From an uncultured Collinsella sp. (lineage in GTDB: Bacteria; Actinomycetota; Coriobacteriia; Coriobacteriales; Coriobacteriaceae), in contig URXE01000020.1 of NCBI GenBank assembly GCA_900551815.1, positions 1-35,356 of the forward strand: 35,356 nucleotides of DNA, written 5' to 3'. This document shows, piece by piece, positions 1 through 5,937 of the stretch (the stretch's first letter is position 1; the number at the start of each line of letters is the position of its first letter). The position numbers were made by a program, and so were the translations under genes. The notes under the pieces were generated by a model. It made no database searches. It was not told the origin of the DNA and saw nothing but the letters and a program-made list of their open reading frames with translations.

Positions 1-39
1 CCTTAGTCTCGTGGGCTCGGAGATGTGTATAAGAGACAG
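1..39 (+). other. Illumina Nextera adapter (artificial sequence)
   Basis: Positions 6-39 match the 34-nt Nextera read-2 transposase adapter, ending in the mosaic end AGATGTGTATAAGAGACAG at 21-39. The preceding CCTTA (1-5) equals the last five bases of the common N701 i7 index as it sits in the primer. This is library sequence left on the contig end, so genomic sequence starts at 40 and the gene cut at that edge is truncated by the assembly, not by evolution. Confidence 0.97.
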
Positions 40-612
40 GGCGATCCCCCACGCCCCGCCGAACCCGGCGAGCAGCTCCAGCCACCGCCGGTCCGACAGG
101 TCGACCGCGGCCTCGAGGGCCGGGCAGGACTCGAGCAGCACCGCGCGCAGGCGGTTCTTGTCCCTGGTCGCGCAGGCGACGACGTGGTCGCGCTGCGACG
201 AGAGGGCGCGGGCGGCCTCGAGGGCCTCGCCGCGGCCCGGGACCCCCGACAGGGAGTCCGGCACGCCCAGGGCGGTCCGCGCGATCACCGCGGCGTCGCG
301 CTCGTCGGTCTTGGCCTCGCCGGCGAACAGGCCCGCGGCGCGGCTGGCGGCGAGCCCGGGCAGGTGGGCGACCCCGAGCCCCGCGGCGCGGGCCCGCCTC
401 ACGGCGAGGGACCCTATGTTGCGGAACTGGTCGACGACGACGAGCGTGCCGGCGGGCGCGGAGGCGAACAGCGCGTCGAGCTCGGCCTCCCTGTTGCGGA
501 CGGGGGCGCTGGCCAGCGCCTCCCCGTCGCGGTCGATCAGGCAGGCCCAGTGCGATGACTTGCCGACGTCCAGGCCGAGCACGGCCGCGGGTCTGGTGGA
601 TGGCGCTTTCAC
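40..612 (-). CDS. IS110-family transposase, C-terminally truncated by contig end
   Basis: DEDD-type transposase/recombinase of IS110 elements, which insert through a circular intermediate guided by a bridge RNA. The minus strand reads open for 191 codons from a GTG at 612, preceded by GGAAGG eight bases upstream, to the adapter junction. The RuvC-like N-terminal domain is clear: GLDVGK with D15, VVVDQF with D61 where most family members have Glu, and AKTDERDAAVIAR with D103 and D106, the family's K-T-D-x-x-D-A motif at the expected spacing. The C-terminal Tnp_IS116/110/902 domain with its catalytic Ser is missing because the contig stops. GC is clearly higher than in the neighbouring genes, consistent with transfer. 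Confidence 0.93.
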
Positions 613-862
613 GGTGGTATCCTTCCGGTAGTCGTTCGACCGGATGGCCTCCCCCTCGGCACTCACATTACCAGCCGCGGCACCTGCCCGGCACTTTCCT
701 ATCAGCCGTCGGGGGCGGCGCGTCCCGCGCCGGCAGCACCCAACGGGCCCTCTCGGGGGGCAGGGACGTTCGGCCGTGCGCGGGCGCCCGGTCGGCGGCC
801 CGTTCTGGGCGCGCCTCAATCGTAGCCCGAGACGGTCCCGGGCTGACAATTTCGACTGTAAT
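613..862 (-). ncRNA. Candidate IS110 bridge-RNA region
   Basis: In the IS110 group the bridge RNA is encoded in the non-coding end upstream of the transposase. This 250-nt stretch is in that place, has no gene, and contains several strong hairpins: cggcgcg/cgcgccg at 716-722 and 726-732 with a 3-nt loop, agcccg/cgggct around 826-846, and GC-rich self-complementary sequence around 780-800. I cannot define the guide loops by eye. The call rests on position and structure only. Confidence 0.35.
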
Positions 863-898
863 GGACGTTCTTAAATGACTAGTCGTTTAAGAACGTCC
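863..898. repeat. Perfect 13-bp-arm palindrome next to the IS110 end
   Basis: Arms 863-875 and 886-898 are exact reverse complements (GGACGTTCTTAAA), and the 10-nt centre itself contains the palindrome GACTAGTC. It abuts the estimated IS110 end. It could be the insertion target (several IS110 relatives choose palindromic repeats) or the terminator-like end of an older element. No U-tract follows on either strand. Confidence 0.75.
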
Positions 899-927
899 CC
901 AAGAGCTAGTTGTTTGGGACAGTCTTT

Positions 928-961
928 GATGGTGGGGCCGCTTGGGTGCGGCCCCACCATC
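928..961 (-). terminator. 14-bp stem-loop after the trpP-like gene
   Basis: Perfect 14-bp stem (928-941 with 948-961) and 6-nt loop, starting nine bases past the stop codon of the minus-strand transporter gene. It is probably its 3' end, but no T-run follows on either strand, so efficient intrinsic termination is uncertain. Confidence 0.5.
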
Positions 962-969
962 ATATCAGG

Positions 970-1521
970 CTACTTGCCGAGTACCTTGCGCAGCGGGAAG
1001 AAGAGGGCCTGGACCACGACGGTGTTAAAGACGACAGTGCCGAGCACGATAGGCACCTTGGCAAGTGCCGTAGGCAGCGCCGCGCCCATGATCAGGGTGC
1101 CCAGGACGGCGAAAAGCGCACCCGAGACGAGAGTGGTCAGAAAGCCGGCAATAAAGGGATTCATCTTGTCGCCGCCGATGTTGGACTTAACGAGGACCGC
1201 CATCGTCAGTGCGCCGGCGAGCTCGGTGACAAAGTTGAGACCGGGGATGGACGTAGCGATCTGGATGACGGCTGCCGATAAGATGCCAAAGATGGCGGCC
1301 TGGGCAAAGTTCGCCTGCGTCAGTGCGATGGCCAAGGCATAGGCGGCGATGATGAACTGGGGCTTAATGCCCGTAACCGCCAGAGCGTTGCCGACGGTCA
1401 TGTTGAGGATAAAGCCAGCGGCAAGCAAAATGGCGAGCAGGACGAGTGAGCTGACATTTACCAGTCCCTTGGAGACGGGGGCGGCAGTGACGGTGCGCGC
1501 CTTGGCGTTCTGGTTAGCCAT
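970..1521 (-). CDS. TrpP-like tryptophan transporter, copy 1
   Basis: Small hydrophobic protein of 183 aa with about five membrane segments. It resembles the TrpP (YhaG) family of tryptophan uptake proteins: an N-terminal LVLLAILLAAGFILN helix, a G-I-L-S-A-A-V-I-Q-I-A-T segment matching the family's G-(I/L)-(I/L)-S-A-x-T-T-T region, and a C-terminal FNTVVVQALFFPLRK segment. The ATG at 1521 follows AAGGAG at good spacing. It lies 209 bp downstream of a paralogue on the same strand (1731-2303), and a repeat element sits between them. That paralogue is preceded by a Trp-codon leader, which supports tryptophan or an indole compound as substrate. Family assignment is by eye; a different aromatic substrate is possible. 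Confidence 0.72.
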   Translation of the reverse strand: MANQNAKARTVTAAPVSKGLVNVSSLVLLAILLAAGFILNMTVGNALAVTGIKPQFIIAAYALAIALTQANFAQAAIFGILSAAVIQIATSIPGLNFVTELAGALTMAVLVKSNIGGDKMNPFIAGFLTTLVSGALFAVLGTLIMGAALPTALAKVPIVLGTVVFNTVVVQALFFPLRKVLGK

Positions 1522-1623
1522 GATGTTCTCCTTAAGATGAGATTTGAGATAAGAGTGTCCTGAACCCCCGCGAAAGGGGCTAAATCGAAAAGGGGATCAA
1601 TTTTGAATAATGGAGCACGGAGA

Positions 1624-1724
1624 CGGCTTTACGAGGGGCCCCAGGTTGGCGCGAAAGAGGAGCGAAGCGTACTTGGGTACGCGAGCGACGAATGAACGCC
1701 AAGATGGGGTGGCTCGTAAAGCCG
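1624..1724 (-). repeat. Intergenic palindromic element A (family 1)
   Basis: Outer 12-bp arms (1624-1635 and 1713-1724, exact reverse complements) enclose a 49-nt core (1650-1698, minus orientation) with the hairpin GCGTAC/GTACGC. The core matches the core of element B (7144-7192) at most positions, but the outer arms are unrelated to B's. A middle stem (cccc..ttggcg with cgccaa..gggg) is also present. Confidence 0.85.
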
Positions 1725-1730
1725 AGCGGG

Positions 1731-2303
1731 TTAATTAAGCCTAAGGGCCTTCTGGATGGGCAAGTAGAGGGCACCGACCAGAATGGCGTTAAACACGGCG
1801 GTCATGGCGACCACGGGCAGCATGGCTGCGGCGAGCTCGCCCACCACGCCGAGCATGGCCATCTTGATGACCATGAAGATGATGCCCGAGACAAAGGTGG
1901 TCACGAACGTTGCGACGATGGCGACGACGGGCTTAACCTGGCCGTCCTTGGCAGCAGCGTTGACAATGACGGCCATGAGCATGGCGGCGATGCCTTCGGC
2001 GGCAAAATCGACAAACGGCGAGGTGGTGGTGATTTGGATTACAGCGGCCGAGATGAGGCCGATGATGAGCGCCTGGCCAATGTTGGGACGAACGACCAGG
2101 ATGGTGAGGCAGAAGGCCGAGATGATGAACTCGGGGCTGATCATGCCGCCCGAGATGCCGGAGATGGCCTTGCCAACGGTGAAGTTGAGGATGAAGCCGG
2201 CGGCAAGCAGGATGGCGAGCAAGACGAGGGCACGGACGTCGAGTTTGCCGCGGTCGGCGGTCTGGACGGTGCGGGGCTGGGCGGTGGTGGTGTTCTGAGA
2301 CAT
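1731..2303 (-). CDS. TrpP-like tryptophan transporter, copy 2 (attenuator-controlled)
   Basis: 190-aa paralogue of the 970-1521 product; both share the helix VLLAILLAAGFILN and the segment SAAVIQI. It also resembles TrpP, including ISAAVIQITTTSP, close to the family's S-A-x-T-T-T-x-P stretch. I take the ATG at 2303, preceded by GAAAGG at correct spacing and giving the expected short soluble N-terminus; an ATG ten codons upstream (2333) has no ribosome-binding site. Upstream on the same strand lie a Trp-rich leader peptide gene and a terminator, so expression should rise when charged tRNA-Trp is scarce. It is the first transporter gene of a two-gene unit. Confidence 0.75.
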   Translation of the reverse strand: MSQNTTTAQPRTVQTADRGKLDVRALVLLAILLAAGFILNFTVGKAISGISGGMISPEFIISAFCLTILVVRPNIGQALIIGLISAAVIQITTTSPFVDFAAEGIAAMLMAVIVNAAAKDGQVKPVVAIVATFVTTFVSGIIFMVIKMAMLGVVGELAAAMLPVVAMTAVFNAILVGALYLPIQKALRLN

Positions 2304-2350
2304 GGTGAAAATCCTTTCGGAAGGGAAGTGCAAGAGAAGAAAGCGGAGGC

Positions 2351-2479
2351 GCGTGATGCGAATGCGATCGGGCTCGAGATAGAAAAAGGCCCCCGGTCGA
2401 AACCGGAGGCCTTCTAATCACCTAGAGCGCAAAACAGGCGTGAGGGACTCACCGTCGACCGATCGCATTCGCATCACGC
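2351..2479 (-). repeat. 21-bp inverted repeat enclosing the Trp attenuator
   Basis: Positions 2351-2371 are the exact reverse complement of 2459-2479. In the minus-strand RNA the 5' arm covers the leader codons directly after the third Trp codon, and the 3' arm lies past the terminator, about 35 nt before the transporter's ribosome-binding site. Only read-through transcripts contain both arms. Confidence 0.9.
2383..2411 (-). terminator. Attenuator terminator of the Trp leader
   Basis: On the minus strand a 10-bp stem (2402-2411 with 2388-2397, one G-U pair) and a 4-nt loop are followed directly by five T residues (2387-2383). It lies 38 nt beyond the leader-peptide stop codon and about 80 nt before the transporter start, the normal place for an attenuator. 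Upstream RNA offers alternatives: GGCGUGA (2480-2474) can pair with UCACGCC (2443-2437), and a small hairpin (2440-2452) spans the leader stop. I could not identify a convincing antiterminator by eye. Confidence 0.85.
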
Positions 2480-2517
2480 CACCACCAGTTGTTAAGAGAC
2501 TTCATCGTGTTCTTCAT
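2449..2517 (-). CDS. Tryptophan leader peptide (WWW)
   Basis: A 22-residue frame on the minus strand, MKNTMKSLNN followed by WWW and then RDANAIGRR, with an AAAGGAG ribosome-binding site eight bases before the ATG. Three consecutive TGG codons (complement of 2479-2487) are the hallmark of leader peptides that sense charged tRNA-Trp. A U-tailed terminator follows, and then a TrpP-like transporter gene. It should act in cis: stalling on the Trp codons would change folding of the nascent RNA. It is not related to the E. coli trpL sequence beyond this design. Confidence 0.88.
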   Translation of the reverse strand: MKNTMKSLNNWWWRDANAIGRR

Positions 2518-2575
2518 GTTGGTGGCTCCTTTCGTGATACCGTGGCGCGGTCGCACCTAGTTGCTGTTGCGCTGC

Positions 2576-2584
2576 ACTATAGCA
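2576..2584 (-). promoter_or_regulatory. Probable extended -10 promoter of the Trp leader
   Basis: The minus strand carries TGCTATAGT, an extended -10 element (TG-n-TATAGT), about 59 nt upstream of the leader ATG. No good -35 hexamer is visible 17 bp further up, which an extended -10 can tolerate. Confidence 0.45.
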
Positions 2585-2709
2585 CAGCAAAGTGTGTGCG
2601 GGGGAATCTTTTTTGAAAAGATTTCAGCAGTGTTTCCCGCAGGTCGAATGGGCGGCTGGGCGGGCGGGCGATCTTGGCCATCCCGCCCGCGCCTTAAGGT
2701 GTGGGGTTC

Positions 2710-4512
2710 TTAGGCCTTCTTGCGACGATAGAGCACGAAGCCGCAGACACCGATGATGACGACGGCGCCAACGGCCATGGCGGCCATGTTGTTGCTCTCG
2801 GACTTCTCCTCGGTCGCCTCTTCCTCTTCGACCTCGGGCTCGGCTACATCCTCATCGGAGAGGGCCTCGTCGGCGTAGGTGATGGACTCGACCAGGCAGT
2901 CGTTGTCGGCATCGTAGTCACTCGGGACGAACTCCTCGGAGAAGTCGCCCTCCTTGAGGTAGTCACGCATCTCCTCGAGCATGGCCTTGCACTTGAGGTA
3001 GGTGTTCTTGGTGGCAGCCTTGCCGGCCTTGTTGGCCAGGGCGGTGCGCGCCTCGGTGTCCTCGGCGGCCTGCATGGCCTCGTCGACGGTCAGGTTCTGC
3101 TCGATGAGCTCCTTCTGCAGCGCATCGAGGTAGGCGCGGACGCCGGTGGCGCAGTGGCCGCGGTTCTCATAGGCGAGCGTGTTGATGTCCATGAGGACGT
3201 AGTTGATGGAGTTCTTGGGCTCCTCGTTGTTCACGACGTCTTCCTCTTCGCAGTGATCGAAGGAGACATCCTGATCGCTAAAGTAGGGGCTGACCTCGGT
3301 GAGCAGTGCAGAGTAGAGGGGGATGGCGACGGAGAACTCGGCGTTGGAGAGCATCTCCCACTGGATGGTCGCGATCTCGGGATCCATGCCGTGACGAATC
3401 TGGAAGGTGTGGATCTCGGTGTTGCGGTTGGAGCCGATGGCATAGGCACCGTCGGTGTTGGCATTGAGGCCGGCGACATTCTCGCCGCGAGCGGCGAAGG
3501 AACGGATCATCTCAAAGGTGTTCCAGTCAGACTTGCCGGGCTGGAAGAACAGCGGCTGCATCTCGTGGACCAGGGCGCCGGTCGTGGCGCGAGCGTCTTC
3601 ACGCTCGTCCTTGACGATCTCGTAGTCAGTGCCTTCAGCCAGCGGGGCCATGAAGTAATCGCGACCCTGGATATAGCGCGACCACTGGTGCATACCGGCC
3701 TCGCCGATCTCCTCGCCGTAGGTCTTGGCGACGTCGAACTTGCCGTCGGTGTACTCGGCAAAGCCCTTCTCCTTGGGCATGGACTCGATGCCCTCGGAAT
3801 GGAGACAGTTCTCGGTGTCATCGAGGTCGACGTTATAGGTGAGGTTGCCGATGTTGGGGTTGAGCGAGGCGATGTCATCGGTGAGCTTCATAGCAATCCA
3901 CTGATGCCCGGAAAGCGCGGCGAACAGCCAGGTCTCGGTGCTGTCGGCGATGATGATCTGGTCGTTGGAGCAGACGCCCTGCTCGTCGATCAGGCTGCCG
4001 ATGAGCTCGACGCCCTCGCGGGCCGTGGCGCTCTCGCCCAGGATGACGCTAGCGTAGTTGTACTCGCCGATACCGGTCTCCTCGGTGATGGGGTCGGCCT
4101 CTTCGGCCTTCTCGTTATAGGAGGTGCTCAACGTGGCAGAGCAGGAGACGCCCTTCTCGTTGATGCCGGCCTCGGAATATGCGTCGTAGCGATCTTCCCA
4201 CTGCGAGGGGTTGTCGCGAACGAAGGTGTAGCGGTAGGTTGCGCCCTTGGACTTGTACTCAAAACCGGACTCGACCGAGGTGTACTTGTTGCCGTCCTTG
4301 TGTGCGGGCTCAATGCCAAAGTGCTTGACATAGCGCGGACCGAAGTCCTCGGAACGGCCGTAGTATGTGTTGCCGTCTGCCGTAAGCTTGCTGCCCATGT
4401 AGATCTGGGTGCAGGCGAGCGCCGAAGTCGGCATGGCCATGATGGCCGCTGCTCCAAACGCAAGGCCGCAGCCGAGCTTTTTGAGCGTGTTGACAGGATG
4501 AGTAAACCTCAT
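2710..4512 (-). CDS. Exported C69-family dipeptidase with C-terminal membrane anchor
   Basis: Ntn-hydrolase of peptidase family C69 (PepD-like dipeptidase). The 600-aa product starts at the ATG at 4512, after GGGAGGG; an ATG 20 codons upstream lacks a signal. A signal peptide (positive start, hydrophobic 13-31) ends in SALA directly before C34, so cleavage would expose C34 as the N-terminal nucleophile (ACTQIYMG, then NTYYGRSEDFG). The catalytic domain runs to about residue 450. A Glu-rich linker near 555-572, a single hydrophobic helix and RRKKA complete a cell-surface anchor. Its likely job is to trim host or dietary dipeptides outside the membrane. It is monocistronic, with its own putative promoter upstream. 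Confidence 0.9.
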   Translation of the reverse strand: MRFTHPVNTLKKLGCGLAFGAAAIMAMPTSALACTQIYMGSKLTADGNTYYGRSEDFGPRYVKHFGIEPAHKDGNKYTSVESGFEYKSKGATYRYTFVRDNPSQWEDRYDAYSEAGINEKGVSCSATLSTSYNEKAEEADPITEETGIGEYNYASVILGESATAREGVELIGSLIDEQGVCSNDQIIIADSTETWLFAALSGHQWIAMKLTDDIASLNPNIGNLTYNVDLDDTENCLHSEGIESMPKEKGFAEYTDGKFDVAKTYGEEIGEAGMHQWSRYIQGRDYFMAPLAEGTDYEIVKDEREDARATTGALVHEMQPLFFQPGKSDWNTFEMIRSFAARGENVAGLNANTDGAYAIGSNRNTEIHTFQIRHGMDPEIATIQWEMLSNAEFSVAIPLYSALLTEVSPYFSDQDVSFDHCEEEDVVNNEEPKNSINYVLMDINTLAYENRGHCATGVRAYLDALQKELIEQNLTVDEAMQAAEDTEARTALANKAGKAATKNTYLKCKAMLEEMRDYLKEGDFSEEFVPSDYDADNDCLVESITYADEALSDEDVAEPEVEEEEATEEKSESNNMAAMAVGAVVIIGVCGFVLYRRKKA

Positions 4513-4595
4513 GATCCCTCCCAACCGTTGAAACCCCGCGGAACCGTGCAGGATTTCAGCTAATAAATACATCTATTAGCCTATCGGAAGTCTAA

Positions 4596-4653
4596 ATAGT
4601 ATTCATCTATTTCGATGAATACTCGATGAGCGTCCTAAAATATGCGATGAGCG
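4596..4653 (-). promoter_or_regulatory. Putative dipeptidase promoter with helically phased repeats
   Basis: On the minus strand CGCTCATCG occurs twice, 21 nt apart (4645-4653 and 4624-4632), and a third CATCG lies 11 nt further on. The second copy directly abuts a possible -35 (4618-4623), with a TACTAT -10 at 4596-4601 and a 16-bp spacer. An inverted repeat (4600-4607 with 4614-4621) overlaps the core promoter. Two-turn spacing next to the -35 suggests an activator site. The rest of 4513-4740 is AT-rich and shows no gene. Confidence 0.4.
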
Positions 4654-4740
4654 GACAAGAATACTCATTATCTAGCTTTAGTTAAATAAAGACGCCCTGC
4701 AATTACTGTATCTGAATAAAGCGCCTTGCACGGGGCACAA

Positions 4741-4784
4741 AGAAAAATCCCCCGCTGTCTGGCAAATGCATAAACAACGGGGGA
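4741..4784 (-). terminator. Terminator of the lipid kinase unit
   Basis: A 7-bp G/C stem (4778-4784 with 4748-4754) and a 23-nt loop are followed on the minus strand by TTTTTCTTT. It lies 36 bp after the small membrane peptide gene and is the 3' end of the kinase-peptide transcript. Confidence 0.7.
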
Positions 4785-4819
4785 GACGATAATTGGATGA
4801 ATATCATACCAATGTGGAA

Positions 4820-4912
4820 TTACTTCTTCCGGCGGTGGATCACGTTAATCGCATAGCCGACGAGCATGGCCAAGACGATGACGATAAAGCCAATCAGGGG
4901 GTTGTCGTTCAT
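4820..4912 (-). CDS. 30-residue single-pass membrane peptide
   Basis: Not recognised as a named family. The frame MNDNPLIGFIVIVLAMLVGY, then AINVIHRRKK, is a short outside segment, one membrane helix (about 7-24) and a basic tail, giving a predicted N-out/C-in orientation. Its AGGAGG ribosome-binding site overlaps the TAG stop of the upstream lipid kinase (TAGGAGG, ATG four bases later), so the two are probably translationally coupled, and a terminator follows. Coupling suggests a partner or anchor for the kinase, but function is unknown. Confidence 0.65.
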   Translation of the reverse strand: MNDNPLIGFIVIVLAMLVGYAINVIHRRKK

Positions 4913-4921
4913 GGGGTCCTC

Positions 4922-5839
4922 CTATTTTCCGAGCGGGGAGAATTCGTCGACGATGAGGTCGAGGCATTGCGGAAGCGCGCGGGCTCCAAAGACGCCCGAG
5001 TTGCTGGAGATGATCTCGCCATCGAACTGCATGCCCAGCGACGGCGTGCAGGTGATTTTGGCTTCCTTGGTCTGGATGATCTTGAACTGCGGACGGCCGA
5101 GCACCTTGCCGGCGGGGTCGAGCGCGGCGGTGATCACAGTGGGCAGGAGCTGGACGGTTTTTACGGGCTCGATGACCGCGATGTCGACCATGCCGTCGTT
5201 CATGCGGCAATCGGGGAACAGGTTGATGTCGTTTTGAATGACCGAGGTGTTGCCGGCCATGCAGCAGATGCCATCGAGCTCCTCGACAATGCCGTCATGC
5301 TCAATCGTAAAATGCGCCACCGTGGGGTTGGGTGTGGCGAGCGCCGACAGGAAATAGGCGATCTCGCCGATGTCGTTTTTGGCGGGGGCGGCCTTCATCA
5401 TGATCTCGGCGTCGAAGCCCGAGCCGGCGATGATGATAAAGCCGTGGCGCTTCTCGTTGCCGTTCTCGTCGAGCCAAAAGAGCTCGCCCATGTCCACTTT
5501 GACCGTGCGACCGGCGCGGCAAGCCTTGGCAAGCGCCGCTGCCTCGGGGGCATTACCGATGTTGTTAAAGAACAGGCAGGCTGTGCCGGAGGGGAAGACG
5601 AGCGTGGGGACACCGCACCCGCGCATCTGGTCGAGCACGTTGGAGACGGTGCCGTCGCCGCCCGAAACGACCACGCGATCAAACTCGCGCACGTCTGCCA
5701 CGGCGTCCTCGGGTTCCATGCCATCGCCGATAAAGCGCATCACGACCTCGTCGCCGCCCTGCGCGAGGGCGTGCGTGAACGCGTAGATTTCATCTGAGCT
5801 GGGGCCCGATGCCGGGTTGTGGATGATAAGGCAGCGCAT
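4922..5839 (-). CDS. Diacylglycerol/lipid kinase family protein
   Basis: Soluble lipid kinase of the DAGK catalytic (DgkB/YegS) family, which phosphorylates diacylglycerol or a related lipid with ATP for recycling into phospholipid synthesis. The 305-aa product has the typical length. Motifs: N8-P-A-S-G12 at the start, S59-G-G-D-G-T64 for nucleotide binding, then a variant of the usual GTANDFA motif reading GTACLFFNN, and GSGFDAE. That altered third motif could affect substrate or regulation. The start at 5839 has only a weak ribosome-binding site, but NPASG so near the N-terminus supports it. It is transcribed away from RNase D and coupled to a membrane peptide downstream. Confidence 0.88.
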   Translation of the reverse strand: MRCLIIHNPASGPSSDEIYAFTHALAQGGDEVVMRFIGDGMEPEDAVADVREFDRVVVSGGDGTVSNVLDQMRGCGVPTLVFPSGTACLFFNNIGNAPEAAALAKACRAGRTVKVDMGELFWLDENGNEKRHGFIIIAGSGFDAEIMMKAAPAKNDIGEIAYFLSALATPNPTVAHFTIEHDGIVEELDGICCMAGNTSVIQNDINLFPDCRMNDGMVDIAVIEPVKTVQLLPTVITAALDPAGKVLGRPQFKIIQTKEAKITCTPSLGMQFDGEIISSNSGVFGARALPQCLDLIVDEFSPLGK

Positions 5840-5937
5840 ACTTACGTTCCCGTTCTGTGACTAACCGAGTATAGTTGTAAGGCAATGCCGATATCCTACC
5901 CGTGTTTTTCGGGCCTAACCTTATTCGATGGGTTGAT

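Larger units (their letters stand above)
40..862 (-). mobile_element. IS110-family insertion sequence, 5' part only
   Basis: The segment holds the N-terminal half of an IS110 transposase on the minus strand plus about 250 nt of very GC-rich, hairpin-rich non-coding DNA upstream of it. That is the usual IS110-group layout: a long non-coding end on the 5' side and no clear terminal inverted repeats. The composition change near 850-862, from very GC-rich to ordinary, is my estimate of the element's end; the exact boundary cannot be fixed without an empty site. The other end lies beyond the contig. Confidence 0.75.

Noticed and set aside
25..558. Plus-strand open frame beginning MYKRQ (and another beginning MCIRDR at 11)
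   Set aside because: Both start inside the Nextera adapter. The real coding strand is the opposite one, which encodes the IS110 transposase.
2340..2520. T-box riboswitch for the TrpP unit
   Set aside because: I found no T-box bulge sequence or specifier stem. Three Trp codons in a translated leader explain the control better.
2710..4512. Dipeptidase as a lipoprotein anchored through C34
   Set aside because: The residues before C34 (A-L-A) are not a good lipobox, and a C69 enzyme needs this Cys free as nucleophile. The C-terminal helix already anchors it.
2701..4563. 620-codon plus-strand frame opposite the C69 dipeptidase
   Set aside because: Mirror of a G/C-ending coding strand. The minus strand has a signal peptide, catalytic Cys and a ribosome-binding site; the plus frame reads as low-complexity Gly/Val/Leu/Asp.
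5902..5937. GTG at 5902 as the RNase D start
   Set aside because: No ribosome-binding site and 12 atypical residues; the ATG at 5938 gives the normal family N-terminus.
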